DNA from: Flavobacteriales bacterium UBA4011
GTDB lineage: Bacteria > Bacteroidota > Bacteroidia > Flavobacteriales_D > Crocinitomicaceae
NCBI GenBank assembly: GCA_002384725.1
Contig: DGBF01000051.1
Coordinates: forward strand, 1-16,824
Length of the DNA stretch: 16,824 nt
Direction of reading: 5' to 3'
The translations under genes were made by a program, and so were the position numbers. Every line of letters begins with the position of its first letter. Positions within the stretch are counted from its first letter, which is position 1. The notes under the pieces are model-generated. The model did no database searches. It was not told the origin of the DNA and saw only the letters and a program-made list of their open reading frames with translations. Shown one piece after another: positions 9,101-16,076 of the stretch.

Positions 9101-9608
9101 TTTCCAAAACCTCAGCCACATCTTTCAACAGAGAGGCGTTTGAACCTCGTAAATTGATATTCATAATGGGCATTGCCGCAGGATCCAATTCAAAAATATT
9201 GGGTTCAACGGGTAATTGAGGGAAATCAGATTTGGCTCTTGCCTCGTCTACGGCATCTTTCACTTTTTGAAGAGCATCAGAGACGGACATCTTAAAATCA
9301 AACTTGATTCGGATAGTAGCAAAACCGTGAATGGAATTCGAATTAATTTCATCTACCAACTTGATACCACCCATTTCCTTTTCAATGGATTGCGTGATTT
9401 TTTTCGCCATATACTCAGGAGAAGAACCTGGTTTAGCTATTCCAACGTAAATTTCTGGAATTTGAATTTCTGGAAAATTCTCCTTTGGCATACCGGTATA
9501 GGCACCCAAACCAGCAATCAAAATAATGATGGCAATAAGGAAAACCGATTTACGGTTATTAACCGCCATTGTCGATAATCCGAAGCCTTTTTTTGATGAA
9601 TCTTCCAT
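6138..9608 (-). CDS. RND efflux permease (AcrB/HAE1-like), inner-membrane pump subunit
   Basis: This 1156-residue protein is the proton-driven pump of a tripartite exporter in the inner membrane. It shows the duplicated RND layout: TM1 at about 20-38, a large periplasmic loop (about 40-340), TM2-TM6 (about 345-497), TM7 (about 585-602), a second periplasmic loop, then TM8-TM12 near the C-terminus. TM4 holds GMLVDNGIVIVENI (404-417). The aspartate pair of AcrB is Asp408-Asn409 here, and TM10 reads VVVNNAIVLIDF with no AcrB-type lysine, as in several HAE1 subgroups. Two extra hydrophobic segments (about 510-550) lie between TM6 and TM7, and a short insert precedes TM12; both explain the length above AcrB's about 1050. 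The start overlaps the adaptor stop by one base (TAATG). Substrate is unknown; drugs, lipids or bile-type compounds are all possible. Confidence 0.95.
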   Translation of the reverse strand: MEDSSKKGFGLSTMAVNNRKSVFLIAIIILIAGLGAYTGMPKENFPEIQIPEIYVGIAKPGSSPEYMAKKITQSIEKEMGGIKLVDEINSNSIHGFATIRIKFDFKMSVSDALQKVKDAVDEARAKSDFPQLPVEPNIFELDPAAMPIMNINLRGSNASLLKDVAEVLEKKIEELPEISEVDIRGVQEQEMRIDVDPIRSQAVNVSLDDIENAVAAEHQTIPSGEILMDGMRKTIRIDGEFKNADELKKLVVKGDDYLPVYLGDIADVYFGNSDTTSFAREFGDPVVMLDVKKQGGENLLDASDKINQLLAEAKQDGTIPGSVFLSVTADQSNNTRDMVSNLENSIILGVMLVVLVLLFFLGLRNALFVGVAIPLSMLMSFMILDAMSVSLNVMVLFSLVLALGMLVDNGIVIVENIYRNLSEGMKIKSAVINGVGEVAWPIIASTATTLAAFIPLALWPGIMGEFMKYLPITLIIVLGSSLFVALVINPVLAVAFMKLEQKVTTKKRIFRLALILFVVGVLLALLGVLSLGNLLIIFAIIVLINYYVFTPGTKVFQERFLPRLENFYARFLTKALAGKNPRNILFGTIGLLFFSFILMAIFPPKVDFFPENEPNYVNIFVSRPIGTDIMKTNETTLELETEINKVLGSYIAKDTKLPLGDKKRLIRSIISQVGEGTSDPAQGASMGNTPHKARVTINFTEFQHRGGVRTSDLLAQIQNGIKGKFTADVEISADKEQNGPPTGSPINIEVTGRGEYKDLIAEATVIKNYLDRANVKGVDKLKLNVESNRPEIPIEVDRDQARKLGASTMMVGNALRKALLGQDITTYTKNEESYDLVVRFDQKSRDNLDALMDQDLIFRNNMGTLIQVPIRSVIKTPIESSSFSAVVRKDQLPLVAVTSGVTEGSNANEVVDKLKEKLAKLEKDGKLSSNLTYKFTGQQEEQAKEMAFLSSALMIAVFLITLIIVAQFNSFSAPTVIMLTVVLSLIGVLLGLVISRQNFVIMMTMIGVISLAGVVVNNAIVLIDFTNMLRKRRREDLQLDDSEMLPYEDVVKASIEAGKTRLRPVLLTAITTILGLIPLAVGFNIDFMSFLSSYDAKIYIGGDNNIFFGPMSWTIIYGLTFATFLTLVVIPSLYLLTVQMKTWIYRKMNWEMTSNM

Positions 9609-10675
9609 TATAAATTACTTTTTTTGATTCCAACAATATCTTTTTCAGTAATCCCTTTGGCACCTTCTGTTACCACTAAATCAGCTACTTTCAACTTGCC
9701 TTCAAGTACTTTCACAAAAGCCTCGCCATCAAATTTTTCAACAACCTGAACAATCACTTTTCTGATACTGTAGTTGTTTCCTTTTTTCTTCGTGGCAACA
9801 TAAATAAAATCGTTGTTTTCAGGATCTTTAATAATTGCGGAAGAAGCTATAACCAGGGCATTTTCAACAGTCATGTCTGTAATCGTTAATTCCGCCAACA
9901 TGTTCGGCAAGAAAACAGTATTATTGTTCAAATTCGCCGTGATGCTGAATGTTCTATTCACAGGCTCAATGTATTTTCCAATCGTATTTACGACCAAATT
10001 AATGGATGTATCGTTGTAATTCGGAAATGAAACAATAACTGTAGTTCCTACTGAAATAGCCGCAAAGTGCTTTTCCGAAATGTTTGCTTTTATTTCGACG
10101 TTTTTGTTGTTCACTAATCGCAATAATGGATTTTGTGGACCAACTGCTTGTCCGTCTTTGGCATACAATATGTCTACAACTCCACTGAATGGGGCCGTAA
10201 TACTTGCTTTACCTCGTTGAGTATTGAATGATCCTAATCTTGATTTCAAAGCTTCGACTTGACTTTTTGCCGATTCATAATCAAACTCAGAACCAACACC
10301 TCTATCTTTCAATTCTTTTTGTTTACCGAGCATATATTTGGCATAAGAAAGCTGTATTTTAATTTCGTTTGCATTGGAATTCAATACAGATACATCCAAA
10401 GAAACCAAAACTTGTCCAGCGCTAACAAATTGACCTTCTCGAACATGAATTCTTGTAATTGTTCCACCCATTTCGGCGTTGAGCATTACATCTTTGTCTG
10501 TTTCAACATTCCCTTGGACTTGAATCTTATGTTCGAATCTTTTGTTTTCTGCCTTCAGCACCTTCACCAAGGGTAAATAAACCTCTTCTTTTGCCTCTAG
10601 CGATCCTGAGCAGGATTGTAAAAGGAAAAAACCAGTCAGAAGGAGTATAAATGCGGATTTGAATTTTATTGCCAT
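9608..10675 (-). CDS. RND periplasmic adaptor (membrane fusion protein), lipoprotein
   Basis: This 355-residue AcrA/MexA-like adaptor links the RND pump to the outer-membrane channel. The N-terminus is a lipoprotein signal peptide with lipobox LQSC (Cys22). The first half of the biotinyl-lipoyl-like domain is seen at about 60-95 (GGTITRIHVREGQFVSAGQVL). The alpha-hairpin covers about 96-155 and is short. The second half follows (SITAPFSGVV and GPQNPLLRLV), then beta-barrel segments (about 190-265) and a membrane-proximal domain to the end. It lies 7 bases after the channel gene and overlaps the pump gene by one base, so the three subunits are co-transcribed. It is probably anchored to the outer leaflet of the inner membrane by its lipid. 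Confidence 0.93.
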   Translation of the reverse strand: MAIKFKSAFILLLTGFFLLQSCSGSLEAKEEVYLPLVKVLKAENKRFEHKIQVQGNVETDKDVMLNAEMGGTITRIHVREGQFVSAGQVLVSLDVSVLNSNANEIKIQLSYAKYMLGKQKELKDRGVGSEFDYESAKSQVEALKSRLGSFNTQRGKASITAPFSGVVDILYAKDGQAVGPQNPLLRLVNNKNVEIKANISEKHFAAISVGTTVIVSFPNYNDTSINLVVNTIGKYIEPVNRTFSITANLNNNTVFLPNMLAELTITDMTVENALVIASSAIIKDPENNDFIYVATKKKGNNYSIRKVIVQVVEKFDGEAFVKVLEGKLKVADLVVTEGAKGITEKDIVGIKKSNL

Positions 10676-10682
10676 CGTTTCT

Positions 10683-12026
10683 TTATTTGTTTGTCAAAAT
10701 TTGATTGTATAATTTCTCAAGTTCCAACTTAGCGTTCAGAACCTCTATTTGAGCGCCACTATATTGTGCTTGAGCTAGTATTACTTGATTGTATTTTTGG
10801 GTAACATTGATACTTGATTCTTGACCAATTTCTTTCCGAATCAAGGAGTTTTTATAGATTTTTTGTGCCAAATCGATGTTGGCTTGTTGCAGCCCCAGTT
10901 TCTGTCTAGCATTTGCCAAATTATTTTTGGCTTGCGCTTCTTGAAATTTTAAATTCTCCTTTAATTGCAACAGCGAATTGTCATTCTTTTTAATTTCAAT
11001 TTCCGCTTGCTTAATTTGCGCGTCCTTTTGTCCTCCCGAATAAATGGGAATACTCAATTGTAATCCCCAAACTGTTTGAGGAAACCATTTTTCACTAGCG
11101 AAAAAGTTGAAATTGTTTCGGTAGGCATTGTATTGTTGTGAGAAAAAAGCATTAAAAATAGGAAGCTTGCCTGATTGAATGTTGCGCAAATTGTAAGTAT
11201 TTAATAGACGTTGTTGCTCTGCGACTTGAACGTTTATGTTATTCTCTAGACTCGTGGAAGAAATATTGCTATTCAACATTAGGCTTGCACTCCCTTGTGC
11301 GATTTCAATAGCGTTTTCAATAGGGTAACCCATTGTCATTTTTAATAAAGTCAAGGCATTCAAATACTGATTAGTTGCTTCCACTTGCGCATTTTCAGCA
11401 GTTAACAAGGAATAATTCAATTGATCAAAATCGTCTTGTTGCATCATTCCAAGTTCTAAGAAATTCTTTTGCTTGTTAACCATTTCTTTTGTCAAAAGAA
11501 CCATTGAGTCAGTAAAAGCGATATTCTCTTTGGCCACAGCAGCAATCTGATAGGCCTGAATTACATTAAAAATCACTCCTTCTTTCGTCTGTGTATCAAG
11601 CGTTTCTTGAAAATCGATATACAGCTTTGCAACCTGCACTCCAACTAAGTACGAACCGTTGAATAACAGTTGATTTGCCTGCAATGTTCCGTTGCTTGAA
11701 TATTTCGTTCCCGCGGTGAAGGAAATGGTTTCACCTGGAGCAGCATTCGGATTAATGAAATTTGCACCTACAATCTGAACCGGTAAGTTAATAAAGTGAT
11801 TGAAGGCTCCTGTTAAACCAACCTGAGGAAGGCCCATACCTATAATTTCTCTTTTTCTGGCTAATGAAGACTCTATATCTAAGGCCGAATTTAATATTGT
11901 CTGATTATTCTCGAGAGCATAGGCTTTTGCGTCTGATAAATTAAAAGCCGATTTATCTTGCCCTAAACTCTGAAATGAAATCAGAATTAATATTAAGAAA
12001 AGTGTTCTTTGCATACTATTTTTCAT
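10683..12026 (-). CDS. TolC-family outer-membrane efflux channel
   Basis: This is a 447-residue outer-membrane factor with a Sec signal peptide (about 1-23, ending SLGQ) and two helical OEP repeats. Evidence is the long heptad-rich, Gln/Asn/Ala-rich helical stretches, the SIPIYSGGQKDAQIKQAEIEI region (about 330-350), which matches the family's lSWPIFdgG-type motif, and a typical C-terminal helical end. The start at 12026 overlaps the repressor gene by 11 bases. An alternative ATG four codons in (12014) would start just after the repressor stop and give a cleaner signal peptide; either is possible. Its position between the repressor and the adaptor makes it the dedicated exit channel of this pump. 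Confidence 0.92.
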   Translation of the reverse strand: MKNSMQRTLFLILILISFQSLGQDKSAFNLSDAKAYALENNQTILNSALDIESSLARKREIIGMGLPQVGLTGAFNHFINLPVQIVGANFINPNAAPGETISFTAGTKYSSNGTLQANQLLFNGSYLVGVQVAKLYIDFQETLDTQTKEGVIFNVIQAYQIAAVAKENIAFTDSMVLLTKEMVNKQKNFLELGMMQQDDFDQLNYSLLTAENAQVEATNQYLNALTLLKMTMGYPIENAIEIAQGSASLMLNSNISSTSLENNINVQVAEQQRLLNTYNLRNIQSGKLPIFNAFFSQQYNAYRNNFNFFASEKWFPQTVWGLQLSIPIYSGGQKDAQIKQAEIEIKKNDNSLLQLKENLKFQEAQAKNNLANARQKLGLQQANIDLAQKIYKNSLIRKEIGQESSINVTQKYNQVILAQAQYSGAQIEVLNAKLELEKLYNQILTNK

Positions 12027-12648
12027 CCTTTATATGTTTTCGTATATATTGTTTTCCTTCTGGTGTTGCCATTCCAAACAAAATAAACATGAGCGATTCA
12101 TGGAAAATTTGAACCAAAGGTGTTTCGTCTGAACCCTTAATTGTTCTTTTAAAAATGGAGTCGTTGACCGTTACATAAATTTGCGCAACAACGCCTGCAT
12201 CAAAATCATTTCGGTATAAATTCTCTTTTCTTCCTCGTTTAATATTTAACAGTATAAATGGGAGTACAAACTCCGTCTCATGTAAATCAATCAATTTCCA
12301 TGCTCCTGGATGATACTTTTGTAGGTCAAATATAACGGATGGATGGATGCTGTTCATTTGTTGTGCAGCAATATTGATTACCTCGAATAACTCCTGAATA
12401 GCGTTGTCTCGTTTGCCAAAAATAGATTCGCATTTCATCTGTATTTCCGTCAAATGGGCCGTAAGTATGAGCTCTACAAGGACATTTTTATCCGAAAAAT
12501 GGGCATATATTGTTTTTTTCGAGACACTTAGTTCACGCGCAAGATCGTCCATCGAAACACTTTTTATTCCGTATTTCATGAACATTTCACCCGCCTTTAA
12601 AGCTATTTCTATCTTTTTTTCACTCATTTCGGCGACAAATGTAGACAT
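12016..12648 (-). CDS. TetR/AcrR-family transcriptional regulator of the efflux operon
   Basis: This is a 210-residue one-component repressor. The TetR helix-turn-helix is clear at about 28-56 (SVSMDDLARELSVSKKTIYAHFSDK), and the C-terminal ligand-binding region is unlike any I can assign. It is the first gene of the operon with the channel, adaptor and pump genes, which suggests autoregulation of the whole operon and ligand-induced release. A second possible start is Met8 (MSEKK), which would still keep the full helix-turn-helix. A candidate operator lies 12-38 bases upstream of the start used here. Confidence 0.92.
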   Translation of the reverse strand: MSTFVAEMSEKKIEIALKAGEMFMKYGIKSVSMDDLARELSVSKKTIYAHFSDKNVLVELILTAHLTEIQMKCESIFGKRDNAIQELFEVINIAAQQMNSIHPSVIFDLQKYHPGAWKLIDLHETEFVLPFILLNIKRGRKENLYRNDFDAGVVAQIYVTVNDSIFKRTIKGSDETPLVQIFHESLMFILFGMATPEGKQYIRKHIKDEK

Positions 12649-12659
12649 TAATAAACGAA

Positions 12660-12686
12660 GGAAACTATTTTTATATTAAAGTTTCC
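12660..12686. promoter_or_regulatory. Candidate TetR operator (inverted repeat GGAAACT-N13-AGTTTCC)
   Basis: Perfect 7-base arms lie at 12660-12666 and 12680-12686, separated by an AT-only spacer. The site is 12 bases upstream of the repressor start codon, where a bound TetR dimer would block transcription of the operon. No good -7 element overlaps it: the nearest, TAGTTTCC, has two mismatches. Confidence 0.45.
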
Positions 12687-12843
12687 AAAGTTTTATGAAA
12701 TGTTCTAATTAGGAAGAAAAGATATTTCTCGAACTACAATTTAATCACGATACTATTGAAAGAGGTACAAGTCATACTTTACTTCATTTAAAATAATAGA
12801 AATAAACTTATAAAAATTAAGGCTCAATAACACAAAAATAAAA

Positions 12844-13542
12844 CTAGGCTAATTTCTTGCCATCCAATTGATTGATTTGCTTGCTAGCCCGCATAAAGGT
12901 GTAGATAATAGGATGTGGAATCTCCCGGGTTGACGAAATCTGGGGACAATTTGCCATGGCAAGAAAGAACGGATGATTGGCCAAACTAATTATTTCTGGT
13001 TCCTCCATTTGATTGTAGGCCTCAATGTCAACAATACCATCTTGGAGAGCGGTAATTAATTTAGGGTATAAACTATATCGACTTGAGGTAAGTTCTAAAC
13101 GAGAGTGATTTTCGTACAATTTGATCATTTCCTTCGAATGAGGGACAATTTGTACACTTTCAAAATGATTTCCTTCAACTAGATTTTCAGAAACAAGCTT
13201 TTCTCCATTTTGATTCAAACTGTACTTGTTGATGAGTATTTCGATCATGGACCTATATCCTTCTCCTGTAACTAAGGTAGGAATATTGAGTTGGGTCAAC
13301 ATGTCAATTATGGAATTGATGAAAAACACATTCCGAAATCGCCCTGGCGCCAACCAAACTCCATCATATTTTTCGAAGTTCTGCATTTTGAAATAGGCAG
13401 CCTCTTCTATTTTTATCCAATAGTAATTGATCTCTTCATCAAGAAAACGACTAGCATGATCTATAGCTAGATTAGTAGCTTGATGAGAATTGTAAGTGAA
13501 ATTATAATCACCCAAAACTGCTATTTTCAAGCTTTCACTCAT
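12844..13542 (-). CDS. CTP-synthase-like glutamine amidotransferase domain protein, catalytic triad lost
   Basis: This 232-residue protein resembles the C-terminal GATase domain of CTP synthase as a stand-alone unit. Shared features are the opening KIAVLGDY (6-13), SHQATNLAIDHA (19-30), YDGVWLAPG (59-67), PTLVTGEGYRSMIE (88-101) and the C-terminal NHPFF...CPQISST...HP block (189-211). These align with CTP synthase APG, LGICLGMQ and HPWF-CQFHPEFTST-HPL. The nucleophile Cys is Gly93, the catalytic His is Cys199 and the catalytic Glu is Gln201, so glutaminase activity is not expected. It could be a binding or scaffold protein, or have another chemistry; the role is unknown. The synthetase half of CTP synthase is absent. 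An intrinsic terminator ends 4 bases before the start codon. No clear promoter was found. Confidence 0.75.
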   Translation of the reverse strand: MSESLKIAVLGDYNFTYNSHQATNLAIDHASRFLDEEINYYWIKIEEAAYFKMQNFEKYDGVWLAPGRFRNVFFINSIIDMLTQLNIPTLVTGEGYRSMIEILINKYSLNQNGEKLVSENLVEGNHFESVQIVPHSKEMIKLYENHSRLELTSSRYSLYPKLITALQDGIVDIEAYNQMEEPEIISLANHPFFLAMANCPQISSTREIPHPIIYTFMRASKQINQLDGKKLA

Positions 13543-13546
13543 AGGT

Positions 13547-13576
13547 AAAAAAAAGACCGTTCAATTAAGAACGGCC
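13547..13576 (-). terminator. Intrinsic terminator after the lipoprotein gene
   Basis: On the minus strand an 8-bp stem GGCCGTTC / GAACGGTC (one G-U pair) closes a 6-base loop TTAATT. It is followed by eight U residues (13547-13554). It lies 10 bases past the lipoprotein stop and ends 4 bases before the next start codon. Confidence 0.9.
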
Positions 13577-13585
13577 TCACTTATA

Positions 13586-14224
13586 CTAACGGGTATAAAA
13601 TCCGGTTAATGTTGCATTCTGTATTGTTGCAGTGGCAAGAACGGAATCCATTAAAGGAGTCGTAACCGTTTTTCCCCAGTGCTTAACGACACATGAAAAC
13701 GTTGCTTTGAACTGAATATATTGTCCTTGATTATCTTCTTTTTCAACTAAATCCATAAATTCAACAAAACCTGGAGCTGTTTCATCTGAACGGAACAACT
13801 GTCCATTTTCATCAGTGTAAAGAACTTCAAAACCTGCTCTTGCCGTATCAGAATAATTTGGCAGCAAATTGTTGTCCATGAAAGTACGCATTGTTGTGAT
13901 AGTTGGTCTTGTTCCTAAAGTTGGATCTTGTGGCATAGAGCCTAAACCAATTTCTATCGAACTGTTCTTTGAATTTGAAAACATTCCGCAGTAGTATGCC
14001 AAATCCAAAAGATTACCCATTAATTGGGGTGTGTACTGAATTCTAGAAACAGCTTTATACCCACTTACGTTCTTCGTCCATTCGACGTCAGATCCATTAA
14101 TGATTCCTTCGAAGTGAATTTTCAAATCCGCTGCACTTGAGGGAGCTGGAATAGATTCTGGCTTATTACATTGCACCAGTATCAAACCGCTGAAAATCAA
14201 TGCAATTAAAAATATTTTTTTCAT
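13586..14224 (-). CDS. Predicted lipoprotein, function unknown
   Basis: I do not recognise this 212-residue protein. The N-terminus (MKKIFLIALIFSGLILVQC) is a lipoprotein-type signal peptide with the candidate lipid-carrying Cys19; Gln at -1 is unusual for a lipobox, so lipidation is likely but not certain. After a short Ser/Pro/Ala linker (23-32) the mature part looks beta-rich and soluble, with three further Cys (79, about 178 and none obviously paired) and repeated Thr/Ser runs. It is probably exported to the periplasm or anchored in the outer membrane. The gene ends in a strong terminator and starts 87 bases after the next upstream gene. A TATTTTTG is present at 14285-14292 on this strand but has no matching -33 element. 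Confidence 0.75.
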   Translation of the reverse strand: MKKIFLIALIFSGLILVQCNKPESIPAPSSAADLKIHFEGIINGSDVEWTKNVSGYKAVSRIQYTPQLMGNLLDLAYYCGMFSNSKNSSIEIGLGSMPQDPTLGTRPTITTMRTFMDNNLLPNYSDTARAGFEVLYTDENGQLFRSDETAPGFVEFMDLVEKEDNQGQYIQFKATFSCVVKHWGKTVTTPLMDSVLATATIQNATLTGFYTR

Positions 14225-14310
14225 AGTTAAAGTTAACTTACTGTATAATGTTACGCTAAGTTAGTGTATTTTGACATATTTCACCAAAAATATTTCTAGA
14301 AAATAGCTGG

Positions 14311-14628
14311 TTAAGCACGAATTTGTCTGAAATTAAATTCTTGAACTTGAGGTTGATATAGAAACGTATTGTCGCTGTGTGCGTTGAAGTCATAAATATA
14401 ATACACATCTGTTTCCGACCATTGTTCGATTCTCAAGCAATCGTTGAGGTCAAGTTCTGGTTGTTGTTTCTGCATGTCGGAAATCACTTTGTTCAAAAAA
14501 ATAGACGGAAGCGAAATGCGAGAATTATAAGATAAATTTCCCATCTTGTTTTCGCAAATCAACACCATGTCTGATTCGTTAGCGAGCCACTCAATTCTTT
14601 TAACTACTATTTTTTCTAATGTGTTCAT
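14311..14628 (-). CDS. Small protein of unknown function (105 aa)
   Basis: I do not recognise a family. The reading frame extends up to a GTG at 14667, but the ATG at 14626-14628 is preferred because it has a typical A-rich leader and the extension (HIEICIIRKSKK) looks non-native. The protein begins MNTLEKIVVKRIEWLA, is soluble with no signal peptide or membrane segment, and has an acidic C-terminal half. It lies 87 bases upstream of the lipoprotein gene, possibly in one transcript with it. A perfect palindrome (14670-14684) sits upstream, between it and the divergent aminopeptidase gene. Confidence 0.65.
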   Translation of the reverse strand: MNTLEKIVVKRIEWLANESDMVLICENKMGNLSYNSRISLPSIFLNKVISDMQKQQPELDLNDCLRIEQWSETDVYYIYDFNAHSDNTFLYQPQVQEFNFRQIRA

Positions 14629-14669
14629 CTTTTTTGATTTTCTGATGATACAAATTTCTATGTGCACAG

Positions 14670-14684
14670 CGTAAACAATTTACG
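14670..14684. promoter_or_regulatory. Palindrome CGTAAA-CAA-TTTACG in divergent intergenic region
   Basis: Six-base perfect arms lie around a 3-base centre, between the small unknown gene (minus) and the aminopeptidase gene (plus, about 100 bases away). CAG and CTG flank the arms and extend the symmetry with a bulge. The symmetry fits a dimeric regulator site, but no regulator is encoded nearby. Confidence 0.35.
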
Positions 14685-14783
14685 TTCTGAAATTTTTCTC
14701 TAAAAAAGTTCTAATTTTTCGGCTAAATGCAGGTTAAGTCTATCATTTATCCTTAAATTTCTCGTTCCAAAAAAATCGAATCC

Positions 14784-16076
14784 ATGAAATACGAAAGAAT
14801 CAACAAGAATCTTTACATAAAAAACAGAGCGAAATTCGTAGATAAAATGGAGAGCAAAGCGTCAGCCGTTTTTAATTCTAACGACATCTATCCTATTTCT
14901 GCAGATAGTACAATGCCTTTTCAACAGGCTAGAGATATTTTATATTTGACTGGAGTTGACCAAGAGGAAAGCATTCTCGTATTGTTTCCAGATGCAAAAA
15001 ATGATGCGCACAAAGAGATTTTGTTCTTGAAAGAAACGAGTGAATTAATTGCGGTTTGGGAAGGCGAGAAACTAACAAAAGAAACTGCCTTCGAAACTTC
15101 AGGGATAAAAACAGTGTATTGGTTAGAACAGTTTGATACTATTTTCAAACAAGTGATGGCCGAAGCTGAAACAATATACGTGAACACAAATGAGCATTTA
15201 CGAGCCTCAACGATAGTTGAAACCAGAGAAGATCGGTTCATAAAAAAAATGAAATTACATTTTCCAGGACATAGATTGGCAAAGTCAGCACCGATTATGC
15301 ATGCGATTCGTTCTGTCAAAGAAGCGCAGGAAATTGAATTGATGCAACGCGCCTGTAAAATCACCGAAGCTGGATTCAGAAGGGTACTCGGATTTGTGAA
15401 ACCAGGGGTTTGGGAATATGAAATTGAAGCCGAATTGATGCATGAATTTTTGCGTTCGAAATCGCGAGGATTTGCCTATACGCCTATTGTTGGCTCAGGC
15501 AAAAGCGCTTGTGTTTTACATTACATCGAAAACAATCTGCAATGTAAGGATGGAGACGTCATTTTACTCGACGTGGGTGCCGAATATGCAAATTACGCAT
15601 CGGATATGACGCGTTGTATTCCTGTGAATGGAAGATTCTCCGAACGACAAAAAGCGGTGTATAATTCTGTTCTCTACGTGAAAACGGAAGCCGAAAAAAT
15701 GCTAGTTCCGGGACTTTTAATGCCCGAATACCACAAAGAAGTTGGGAAATTAATGGAAAGTGAATTGCTGAAATTGAAACTGATTGACCAAACAGACATA
15801 AAAAACGAAGACAAAGATTGGCCCGCGTATAAAAAGTACTTTATGCACGGCACGTCTCATTTCATCGGTTTGGACACACACGATCTAGGATTTTTTCAAG
15901 AACCGACAAAAGCTGGAATGGCCTTTACGTGTGAGCCCGGAATCTATATTCCAGAAGAAGGTTTAGGAATTCGTTTGGAAGATGATTTGATCGTTCAAAA
16001 CTCAGGACCCGCTTTCAATCTAATGAAAGACATTCCTTTGAAAGCGGAAGAAATCGAAGATTTGATGAATGGGTGA
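14784..16076 (+). CDS. pepP: Xaa-Pro aminopeptidase, M24B family
   Basis: This is a 430-residue cytoplasmic metallopeptidase that removes N-terminal residues preceding proline. An N-terminal AMP_N-like domain (about 1-160) is followed by the pita-bread catalytic domain. The two-metal site is complete: Asp263 (LLDVGAEY), Asp274 (ASDMTR), His355 (FMHGTSH), Glu384 (CEPGIYI) and Glu399 (RLEDD). Their spacing matches E. coli PepP (260, 271, 354, 383, 406) up to the last position. The start ATG follows an A-rich leader with no Shine-Dalgarno sequence. The stop overlaps the hydrolase gene by 8 bases, indicating coupled translation. Confidence 0.95.
   Translation: MKYERINKNLYIKNRAKFVDKMESKASAVFNSNDIYPISADSTMPFQQARDILYLTGVDQEESILVLFPDAKNDAHKEILFLKETSELIAVWEGEKLTKETAFETSGIKTVYWLEQFDTIFKQVMAEAETIYVNTNEHLRASTIVETREDRFIKKMKLHFPGHRLAKSAPIMHAIRSVKEAQEIELMQRACKITEAGFRRVLGFVKPGVWEYEIEAELMHEFLRSKSRGFAYTPIVGSGKSACVLHYIENNLQCKDGDVILLDVGAEYANYASDMTRCIPVNGRFSERQKAVYNSVLYVKTEAEKMLVPGLLMPEYHKEVGKLMESELLKLKLIDQTDIKNEDKDWPAYKKYFMHGTSHFIGLDTHDLGFFQEPTKAGMAFTCEPGIYIPEEGLGIRLEDDLIVQNSGPAFNLMKDIPLKAEEIEDLMNG

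Noticed and set aside
12833..12840. Exact TATTTTTG on the minus strand as a promoter for the TetR operon (another at 14285-14292)
   Set aside because: Neither has a TTG at 19-21 bases upstream, and such 8-mers are expected by chance in AT-rich DNA. The first would also leave a 185-base leader.
12649..12843. Short AGCCT repeats near 12819-12850 as a terminator of the pseudo-amidotransferase gene
   Set aside because: The copies are direct, not inverted, so no hairpin forms; no U-tract stem was found there.
14629..14667. GTG start extending the small unknown protein by 13 residues
   Set aside because: The extension reaches to within 3 bases of the palindrome, starts with GTG and looks unlike a coding N-terminus; the ATG at 14628 has the better leader.
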